NCBI RefSeq assembly: GCF_010974945.1
Contig: NZ_JAAIVB010000079.1
Coordinates: 62,001-126,000 of the forward strand
Source: Noviherbaspirillum galbum
GTDB taxonomy: Bacteria > Pseudomonadota > Gammaproteobacteria > Burkholderiales > Burkholderiaceae_D
Direction of reading: 5' to 3'
Length of the DNA: 64,000 bases
Both the position numbers and the translations under genes were made by a program. Shown here piece after piece: positions 58,121 to 64,000 of the stretch. Within the stretch, counting starts at the first letter, position 1. The number at the start of each line of letters is the position of its first letter. The notes beneath the pieces are model-generated. The model was not told where the DNA came from. It ran no database searches and saw only the letters and a program-made list of their open reading frames with translations.

Positions 58121-58606
58121 ATGAGCGACACGCCAGGCGCCGCGTCCGCGGATGAAGGAGATGTATCCATGGGAAAACCGGCTTGCGAACTCTGCGCCCA
58201 TCCCGGCGGAGAACTGATCTACCGGGATGACAACTACCGCATCGTCCTGGTGGACGACGAGCGCTATCCCGGCTTCTGCCGGGTGATCTGGAACGGCCAC
58301 GTCGCCGAGATGACCGACCTGCCATCGTCCGCCCGGGCCATCCTGATCGCCGCGGTCTGGCAGGTGGAGGAGGCGGTGCGCGAGGTCATGTCGCCCGACA
58401 AGATCAACGTGGCCAGCCTCGGCAATGTCGTGCCCCACCTGCACTGGCATGTCATCCCGCGCTACGAGAACGACGCGCATTTCCCCAACCCGATCTGGGG
58501 CGAGGTGCGGCGCACGCCGGTCTCCGCCGACCTGGCGAAACGCCGCGCCCTGCTGCCGCGCCTGCGCGAGGCCCTGCAGGAGCGCTTCACCAACTCGCTG
58601 CTCTGA
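58121..58606 (+). CDS. HIT family hydrolase
   Basis: 161 residues. The histidine triad reads 'HLHWHVIPRY' (HxHxH), preceded by 'NVASLGNVVP'. Two Cys in 'CELCAHPGG' could bind zinc. HIT proteins hydrolyse or transfer nucleoside monophosphates. The ATG at 58121 gives a 16-residue acidic lead; an internal ATG (MGKPACELC) at 58169 is a possible alternative start. It is 15 bp after the oxidoreductase gene. Confidence 0.9.
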   Translation: MSDTPGAASADEGDVSMGKPACELCAHPGGELIYRDDNYRIVLVDDERYPGFCRVIWNGHVAEMTDLPSSARAILIAAVWQVEEAVREVMSPDKINVASLGNVVPHLHWHVIPRYENDAHFPNPIWGEVRRTPVSADLAKRRALLPRLREALQERFTNSLL

Positions 58607-58650
58607 AAAGGGCGGCGACCGACGCCGATCACCAACCACATACGCACCCG

Positions 58651-59064
58651 ATGGACGATACCAAGACCATGCCGACCGCGCTGACGGTCCACAAGCAATC
58701 CCGCACGATGGAAGTGAGCTTCGACACCGGCGAAACCTTCGTGCTGCCCTTCGAACTGCTGCGCGTGTATTCGCCGTCGGCGGAAGTGCGCGGCCACGGC
58801 CAGGGACAGGAAGTCTTGCAGACCGGCAAGCGCAGCGTCGGCCTCCTCGACCTGCAGCCCGTGGGCAACTATGCGGTCAAGCCCAGCTTCAGCGACGGCC
58901 ACGATTCCGGCCTGTATTCGTGGGACTATCTCTACTGGCTGGGCAAGAACCAGCCGGAATTGTGGGAAGACTACCTGCAGCGCCTCGAAGCCGCCGGCTT
59001 CACCCGCGAAACCGGCCGCGACGCCCCCATGGCAGCGGGGAGCGGCCATAGCTGCGGACACTGA
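58651..59064 (+). CDS. DUF971 domain-containing protein
   Basis: 137 residues. DUF971 (gamma-butyrobetaine hydroxylase N-terminal-like) fold: 'LTVHKQSRTMEVSFDTGETFVLPFELLRVYSPSAEVRGHG', then 'KRSVGLLDLQPVGNYAVKPSFSDGHDSGLYSWDYLYWLG'. It ends with His/Cys (HSCGH). It is linked to ubiE in betaproteobacteria. Related proteins are tied to Fe-S or metal handling, but no activity is established. Confidence 0.9.
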   Translation: MDDTKTMPTALTVHKQSRTMEVSFDTGETFVLPFELLRVYSPSAEVRGHGQGQEVLQTGKRSVGLLDLQPVGNYAVKPSFSDGHDSGLYSWDYLYWLGKNQPELWEDYLQRLEAAGFTRETGRDAPMAAGSGHSCGH

Positions 59065-59168
59065 TCCCCGGCTTCCCGCCATGACGGGAATCGCGTCCAA
59101 GGGAACGCTTGCCATGCAGGCATGGTCTTGACTTGTATAATGCAGCCCACCAACCACAGGGCTTTCCC

Positions 59169-59903
59169 ATGACCAATACGACGCACTTCGGCTACCAGAC
59201 CGTTGCCGAGGAAGACAAGGTACAAAAGGTCGCGGAGGTGTTCCACTCCGTCGCCGCCAAGTACGACGTGATGAACGACCTCATGTCGGGTGGCCTGCAC
59301 CGGCTCTGGAAAACCTTCACCATCGCCCAGGCGGGCGTGCGGCCGGGATTCAAGGTGCTCGACATCGCCGGCGGCACCGGCGACCTCGCCAAGGCCTTTG
59401 CCAGGCAGGCCGGACCGACCGGCGAGGTCTGGCTCACCGACATCAACGAATCGATGCTGCGCGTGGGCCGCGATCGCCTGTTGAACAAAGGCCTTGCCAT
59501 CCCCACCTTGCTCTGTGACGCCGAACGCCTGCCGTTCCCCAGCAATCATTTCGACCGGGTATCGGTGGCATTCGGCCTGCGCAACATGACCCACAAGGAC
59601 GTGGCGCTGGCCGAGATGCAGCGGGTGCTCAAGCCGGGCGGCAAGCTGCTGGTGCTGGAATTTTCCAAGGTCTGGGAGCCGCTGCAGAAGCCCTACGACG
59701 TGTATTCGTTCTCCGTCCTGCCCTGGCTGGGCGAACGCATCGCGAAGGACTCCGACAGCTACCGCTACTTGGCGGAATCCATCCGCATGCATCCTGACCA
59801 GGAAACCCTCAAGAGCATGATGGAAGCGGCGGGGCTGGATCGGGTGCAGTACTTCAACCTGACGGCCGGCGTGGCCGCCTTGCATACCGGCGTCAAGCTC
59901 TAG
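59169..59903 (+). CDS. ubiE: Demethylmenaquinone/2-methoxy-6-polyprenyl-1,4-benzoquinol methyltransferase
   Basis: 244 residues. '[17 protein letters not shown]', SAM motif '[15 protein letters not shown]', and '[35 protein letters not shown]' are UbiE-specific. C-methylation in ubiquinone synthesis. The ATG at 59169 gives the family's length. Confidence 0.97.
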   Translation: MTNTTHFGYQTVAEEDKVQKVAEVFHSVAAKYDVMNDLMSGGLHRLWKTFTIAQAGVRPGFKVLDIAGGTGDLAKAFARQAGPTGEVWLTDINESMLRVGRDRLLNKGLAIPTLLCDAERLPFPSNHFDRVSVAFGLRNMTHKDVALAEMQRVLKPGGKLLVLEFSKVWEPLQKPYDVYSFSVLPWLGERIAKDSDSYRYLAESIRMHPDQETLKSMMEAAGLDRVQYFNLTAGVAALHTGVKL

Positions 59904-59963
59904 GCAGTCCGTCCGAGGCAACGGCCCGGCCGGACGCCATCAAGATCAATCGCAGGAGGCAAC

Positions 59964-60908
59964 ATGAAAAAGCTGTTCATTACCCTGGTGGTCACGTTCG
60001 CCGCGCTCGGCGCGGCCGTGACGGATGCCGACGCGAAGCGGCTCGGCGGCGGCGGATCCTTCGGCCGCCAGTCGCAGATGAGCCGCCAGGCGGCTCCGCC
60101 GTCCGGCACGTCCTCCAACCAGGTCGCGCCGGCAAACCGGCCGGCGCCCGCCGCGACACCCCAGCCGCTGCCGCCCAAGCCCGCCAGCCCATGGCGCAAC
60201 ATCCTCGGCGGCGCGCTGCTCGGCCTCGGCCTCGGCGCCTTGCTGTCGCACTTCGGCCTTGGCGGCGCCATGGCCAGCGTGATCAGCACCCTGCTCATGG
60301 CCGCCCTCGTCATCGGCGCGGTGGTGCTGCTGATGCGCCTGTTCCGCGGTAAGTCCGCGGCGCCGCAGCCCGGCTATGCCGGCGACTACGGCAGCGCGCG
60401 CGTCGCGCCGGACAGTTATGCCGACGGACAGGTCCGCACGCCGGAAATCGGTTCGCGCCTCGATTCCAGCGGGCGCATCGAACCGCAGGGCCAGCCCTTC
60501 CAGGCCCAGCCGTCTTACGGCGGCGGCACGGCGGTGCCCCCCGACTTCGACGCCCCGAGCTTCCTGCGCCATGCCAAGACGTATTTCATCCGCCTGCAGG
60601 CCGCCTGGGACAAGGCCGACATCAACGACATCCGCGAATTCACCTCGCCCGAGATGTTCGGCGAGCTGCGCCTGCAGCTGCAGGAACGCGGCGCGTCGCC
60701 CAACAATACCGACGTCGTGTCGCTGGACGCCGAGCTGCTGGGCATCGAAACCACGCCGACCGACTACCTCGCGAGCGTGCGCTTCTCCGGCATGATCCGC
60801 GAAGCGGAAAACGCGGCGGCCGAGCCGTTCCAGGAAGTCTGGAACCTGTCCAAGCCGCTGTCGGGGCAGGGCGGGTGGGTACTGGCCGGCATCCAGCAGC
60901 TTGCCTGA
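59964..60908 (+). CDS. Tim44-like domain membrane protein
   Basis: 314 residues: signal-like N-terminal helix, a Ser/Arg/Pro-rich linker (about 30-75), one or two transmembrane helices (about 78-120, 'ILGGALLGLGLGALLSHFGLGGAMASVISTLLMAALVIGAVVLLM'), and a C-terminal Tim44/MRPL45-like domain (about 190-310). Bacterial Tim44-like proteins are membrane-tethered with no settled function. AGGAGG precedes the ATG. It lies inside a ubiquinone gene block, between ubiE and ubiJ, and is followed by a terminator. Confidence 0.87.
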   Translation: MKKLFITLVVTFAALGAAVTDADAKRLGGGGSFGRQSQMSRQAAPPSGTSSNQVAPANRPAPAATPQPLPPKPASPWRNILGGALLGLGLGALLSHFGLGGAMASVISTLLMAALVIGAVVLLMRLFRGKSAAPQPGYAGDYGSARVAPDSYADGQVRTPEIGSRLDSSGRIEPQGQPFQAQPSYGGGTAVPPDFDAPSFLRHAKTYFIRLQAAWDKADINDIREFTSPEMFGELRLQLQERGASPNNTDVVSLDAELLGIETTPTDYLASVRFSGMIREAENAAAEPFQEVWNLSKPLSGQGGWVLAGIQQLA

Positions 60909-60969
60909 CAAGTCTCTGACCATTCGAGCGCTCTGCCGCATTTTCCGCCACGCAAACTGGTAAACTGAG

Positions 60970-61002
60970 GCCGCCCGCGGAGTCCCCGGGCGGCTTTTCT
61001 TT
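60970..61002 (+). terminator. Intrinsic terminator between the Tim44-like gene and ubiJ
   Basis: 8-bp GC stem GCCGCCCG/CGGGCGGC with a 9-nt loop, then TTTTCTTT. It ends 8 bp before the ubiJ ATG. Confidence 0.8.
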
Positions 61003-61009
61003 GGTGACC

Positions 61010-61606
61010 ATGATTTCTTCTCCCGCCTCTGCCGCGATCAACCACCTGCTGGCCCAGGAAAGCTGGGCGCGCAACGAACTCATGCGCCATGCCGGCAAGA
61101 CTGCCGTGTTCGACGCCGGCCTCGCCACGCTGCGGCTCAAGGTCGCCGGCGATGGCATGGTGCAGCCCGCGGGCGCGGACGAACCCGTCCACGTCACCAT
61201 CCGCGTCAAGCTGGCCGACGTTCCGATGATCCTGCAGCACCGCGACCGCGCGTTTTCCTACGTGCAGATCGAGGGCGATGCCGATTTCGCCAACACCATC
61301 TCCCGCCTCAGCGAGAACCTGCGCTGGGAAGCAGAGGACGACCTGGCGCGCCTCATCGGTGACATTCCCGCCACGCGGCTCGTCGCCACCGCAAGGAGCG
61401 TCGGCGCGACCGCCGCCGCCACCCAGCGCAAGCTGGCGGAAAACGTAGCCGAATACCTGGTAGAGGAACGCGCCGTGCTCGTGCGGCCGCAGCAGGTGGC
61501 GGAATTCGGCGCCGACGTGACCAGGCTGAGGGATGACCTGGAGCGCTTGTCCAAGCGCGTCGAACGGCTCGCCGCCGGCACGGCTTCCGGCGGAGGAAGC
61601 CGCTGA
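61010..61606 (+). CDS. ubiJ: Ubiquinone biosynthesis accessory factor UbiJ (SCP2 domain)
   Basis: 198 residues: an SCP2-type lipid-binding domain (about 1-115), then '[54 protein letters not shown]', a helical C-terminus ending in a coiled coil as in UbiJ. It binds ubiquinone intermediates with UbiK. It overlaps the ubiB start by one base (TGATG). The position between ubiE and ubiB supports the name. Confidence 0.9.
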   Translation: MISSPASAAINHLLAQESWARNELMRHAGKTAVFDAGLATLRLKVAGDGMVQPAGADEPVHVTIRVKLADVPMILQHRDRAFSYVQIEGDADFANTISRLSENLRWEAEDDLARLIGDIPATRLVATARSVGATAAATQRKLAENVAEYLVEERAVLVRPQQVAEFGADVTRLRDDLERLSKRVERLAAGTASGGGSR

Positions 61607-63180
61607 TGATTTCCAAGCTGTTGCGGGTGCTGAAGATCACCCGCGTCGCCATCCAGTATGGCCTGGACAACATCGCCATGTCCGGCATCGCGCCGCCCCG
61701 CATCGCGCGCCTGCTCGAGATGCTGTTCTTCTGGCGCGACCTGTCCCAGCCCCGCGGCGTGCGCCTGCGCCAGGCGCTCGAGGACCTCGGCCCGATCTTC
61801 GTCAAGTTCGGCCAGGTGCTGTCCACCCGCCGCGACCTGATGCCGCCCGACATCGCCAACGAACTCGCCAGGCTGCAGGACCGGGTCCCGCCCTTCGACC
61901 CCGACCTCGCGATCCTGCAGATCGAGAAGTCCCTCGGCGCCCATCCCGACCGCCTGTTCGCCCGCTTCGAACGCCAGCCGGTGGCGTCCGCATCCATCGC
62001 CCAGGTGCATTTCGCCACCCTCAAGGATGGCACCGAAGTCGCGGTCAAGGTCCTGCGTCCCGGCATGAAGCGCACCATCGAGAAGGACATCGCGTTGATG
62101 CAGCTCGCCGCCGGCTGGGTGGAAAAGCTCTGGGCCGACGGTCGGCGCCTGAAGCCGCGCGAGGTGGTCGCGGAATTCGACAAGTACCTGCACGACGAGC
62201 TCGACCTCATGCGCGAGGCCGCCAACGCCAGCCAGCTGCGCCGCAATTTCAACGGCTCCGATTTGCTGATCGTGCCGGAAATGTTCTGGGATTACTGCTC
62301 CACCTCGGTCATCGTGATGGAGCGCATGAACGGCATCCCCATTTCGCAGATCGACCGCCTGGTGGCGGAGGGCGTAGACCTCGGCAAGCTCTCGCGCGAC
62401 GGCGTGGAAATCTTCTTCACCCAGGTATTCCGCGACGGCTTCTTCCATGCCGACATGCATCCGGGGAACATCCTCGTCTCCATCGATCCCGCCACCTTCG
62501 GCCGCTACATCGCCCTCGATTTCGGCATCGTCGGCACGCTGACCGACTACGACAAGGACTACCTGGCCCAGAACTTCCTCGCCTTCTTCCGCCGCGACTA
62601 CAAGCGCGTGGCCGAAGCCCACATCGAGTCGGGCTGGGCGCCGAAGGAAACCCGCGTGGACGAGCTCGAATCGGCGGTGCGCGCCTGCTGCGAACCCATC
62701 TTCGACCGGCCGCTGCGCGACATCTCCTTCGGCCAGGTGCTGCTGCGCCTGTTCCAGACTTCGCGCCGCTTCAACATCGAAGTCCAGCCGCAGCTCGTGC
62801 TGCTGCAAAAGACCCTGCTCAACATCGAAGGACTCGGCCGCCAGCTCGATCCCGACCTCGACCTGTGGAAGACCGCCAAGCCCTATCTCGAACGCTGGAT
62901 GCAGGAGCAGATCGGCTGGCGCGGCATGGTGGCCCGCTTCAAGGAAGAAGCGCCGCACTGGAACAACGTCATTCCGCAGTTGCCCCGCCTGGCGCACCAG
63001 CTGCTCAAGCTGCGGGTGGAGGAGCGGGCGGAGGAATCCAGCGAGATGATGCGCGAGCTGGTACAGGAAATGAAGCGCAGCAACCGGATGTTGCGGTTTC
63101 TGGTTTATTTTGGGTCGGGGTTGGTGATGGGGTTGTTGCTTGCGTTGTTGTTGATGCGGGGGCAGGTTTGGGTGTATTGA
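61606..63180 (+). CDS. ubiB: Ubiquinone biosynthesis regulatory protein kinase UbiB
   Basis: 524 residues, ABC1/UbiB atypical kinase-like. KxGQ motif '[16 protein letters not shown]', Ala-rich loop '[12 protein letters not shown]', 'HADMHPGN' and '[10 protein letters not shown]' are present. Two transmembrane helices at about 485-522 anchor it. It is required for ubiquinone synthesis and acts as an ATPase. From about 63088 to the stop codon, usage shifts sharply to G/T-ending codons (TTG, TTT, GGG, GTT), unlike the rest of the gene. Confidence 0.97.
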   Translation: MISKLLRVLKITRVAIQYGLDNIAMSGIAPPRIARLLEMLFFWRDLSQPRGVRLRQALEDLGPIFVKFGQVLSTRRDLMPPDIANELARLQDRVPPFDPDLAILQIEKSLGAHPDRLFARFERQPVASASIAQVHFATLKDGTEVAVKVLRPGMKRTIEKDIALMQLAAGWVEKLWADGRRLKPREVVAEFDKYLHDELDLMREAANASQLRRNFNGSDLLIVPEMFWDYCSTSVIVMERMNGIPISQIDRLVAEGVDLGKLSRDGVEIFFTQVFRDGFFHADMHPGNILVSIDPATFGRYIALDFGIVGTLTDYDKDYLAQNFLAFFRRDYKRVAEAHIESGWAPKETRVDELESAVRACCEPIFDRPLRDISFGQVLLRLFQTSRRFNIEVQPQLVLLQKTLLNIEGLGRQLDPDLDLWKTAKPYLERWMQEQIGWRGMVARFKEEAPHWNNVIPQLPRLAHQLLKLRVEERAEESSEMMRELVQEMKRSNRMLRFLVYFGSGLVMGLLLALLLMRGQVWVY

Positions 63181-63270
63181 GGGAAGAGGGAGTTGTCCTC
63201 GTGTGCACGCCGATGTCGTCCGCGCCGCTCTCTGTCACCTGCGCCTAGCTCCGCCACCCCCGCAACGCTC

Positions 63271-63298
63271 CGTCATCCCCGCGCAGGCGGGGATCCCA
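63271..63298. repeat. Intergenic palindromic repeat (CGTCATCCCCGCGCAGGCGG type)
   Basis: Contains ATCCCCGC..GCGGGGAT, an inverted repeat of the common 'CGTCATTCCCGCG-AGGCGGGAATCC' family scattered in proteobacterial intergenic regions. Only one copy is seen in the window, in the 246-bp gap between ubiB and the symporter gene. Confidence 0.7.
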
Positions 63299-63392
63299 TT
63301 TCAGCGCCTCACCCCTCGCCTGCCGTCCGAAACCCCACCGCGCGAATCCCCCCGCTCCCCTGAAAATACCCCTTCCAGCCATCGATTTTCTT

Positions 63393-63398
63393 TATAAT
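63393..63398 (+). promoter_or_regulatory. Candidate -10 box of the symporter gene
   Basis: Perfect TATAAT 28 bp before the start codon. No good -35 lies at 16-18 bp, so it may need an activator or be fortuitous. Confidence 0.4.
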
Positions 63399-63426
63399 CG
63401 GGGCACTTTCCACGGGGCTTGCTGAC

Positions 63427-64000
63427 ATGAATGTCACACTGATCACTTTCGTCGTGCTCTACCTGCTGGGCACGCTTGGACTGGGTGTGTGGGCGGGAAC
63501 GCGCATCAAGAACACCAGCGATTTCGCCGTTGCCGGACGCAGCCTGCCGCTGATCATGGTGGTCACCACCACCTTCGCGACCTGGTTCGGCGCGGAGACC
63601 GTGATGGGCATTCCGGCCAAGTTCGTGCAGGGCGGCCTGAATGCCATCGTCGAGGACCCGTTCGGCGCCGGCACCTGCCTGATCCTCGTGGGCCTGTTCT
63701 TCGCCACCAAGCTCTACCGGCAAAACCTGCTGACCATCGGCGACTTCTTCCGGCAGCGCTATGGCAAGGGCGTGGAAATCTTTTGCTCCGGCGCGATCAT
63801 CCTGAGCTATCTCGGCTGGGTGGCGGCGCAGATCACCGCGCTGGGCCTGGTGTTCTCCGTGCTGACCAACGGCGCGATGTCGGAAACCGCGGGCATGATC
63901 GTCGGTACGCTGGCGGTGCTGATCTACGTCGTGATCGGCGGCTTCCTCGCCGTTGCCTGGACCGATTTCATCCAGATGATCGTGCTGGTGGTCGGACTGT
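63427..64000 (+). CDS. Sodium:solute symporter family protein (3' end cut)
   Basis: 191 residues seen before the window edge. First helices 'ITFVVLYLLGTLGLGVWAGTRIKNTSDFAVAGRSLPLIMVVTTTFATWFGAETVMG' match the SSS family (Na+-coupled uptake of proline, pantothenate, acetate or sugars). Substrate cannot be told from the fragment. About two-thirds of a typical 480-550-residue protein lies beyond the window. Confidence 0.92.
   Translation, partial: MNVTLITFVVLYLLGTLGLGVWAGTRIKNTSDFAVAGRSLPLIMVVTTTFATWFGAETVMGIPAKFVQGGLNAIVEDPFGAGTCLILVGLFFATKLYRQNLLTIGDFFRQRYGKGVEIFCSGAIILSYLGWVAAQITALGLVFSVLTNGAMSETAGMIVGTLAVLIYVVIGGFLAVAWTDFIQMIVLVVGL

Noticed and set aside
53897-58639. Very long reverse-strand ORF (about 1580 codons) opposite the giant oxidoreductase
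   Set aside because: It mirrors the forward gene's high-GC codon bias, its protein is His/Val/Gly/Arg-rich without any domain, and the forward frame has intact FAD and Fe-S motifs.

Overview
The window is a contiguous piece of a high-GC betaproteobacterial chromosome. It is most consistent with Burkholderiales, probably Oxalobacteraceae (Herbaspirillum/Noviherbaspirillum/Massilia type). The grounds are a PhaM-like granule protein, a complete DUF2244-coxB-ctaD-ctaG-DUF2970-coxC / SURF1-ctaA-ctaB-SCO block, the mutM | TPR-lolB-ispE-tRNA-Gln-prs-rplY-pth-ychF block, a 1333-residue DUF3683 oxidoreductase, and a ubiE-Tim44-ubiJ-ubiB block. No insertion sequence, prophage, integrase or CRISPR array is visible. 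Almost all of it is core genome.

Layout: 1-2 kb holds a truncated DUF3108 protein and a PhaM-like protein. 1.9-8 kb is the most distinctive region: an MFS transporter, a cyclopropane-fatty-acid-synthase-like methyltransferase, a DUF1365 protein and an FAD oxidoreductase run leftwards, divergent from a MerR regulator with a B12-binding domain of the CarH (AdoCbl light sensor) type. Two 13-bp sites that are exact reverse complements of each other sit in the divergent promoter region. A diiron ferritin/desaturase-like gene follows. 9-12.4 kb carries rfaE2, a copper chaperone, trmL, comF and a BioC-like methyltransferase. 12.6-22.1 kb is the aa3-type cytochrome c oxidase with its copper and heme A assembly factors. 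22.2-26.4 kb has rpoH (with a perfect CIRCE operator) and ftsY-ftsE-ftsX. 26.5-30.8 kb has an M16 protease pair, rsmD, coaD and a ferredoxin.

30.8-41.3 kb is a long leftward run: a diguanylate cyclase, a MOSC protein, ychF, a patatin, pth, rplY, prs, tRNA-Gln, ispE, lolB and a TPR lipoprotein. 41.4-45.4 kb has mutM, a dynamin-like GTPase and mutY. 45.5-49.8 kb has a second diguanylate cyclase, a Lon-substrate-binding-domain protein, rapZ, hprK and ptsN. 50-53.2 kb has queF, a queuosine-precursor transporter and ilvA. 53.4-63.2 kb runs rightwards: a YqaA/DedA protein, the giant FAD/Fe-S oxidoreductase, HIT and DUF971 proteins, ubiE, a Tim44-like protein, ubiJ and ubiB. The window ends inside a sodium:solute symporter.

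Best candidates for something new: (i) the CarH-like B12 regulator with paired operators controlling a membrane-lipid-modification operon, in a protein that keeps the Wx9EH and ExHxxG cobalamin motifs but has Ala where T. thermophilus CarH has its light-state His ligand; (ii) a dynamin-like GTPase between the two genes of the 8-oxoguanine repair system; (iii) HrcA-type control of the heat-shock sigma factor gene. All functional statements are inferred from reading the sequence; no database search was run.
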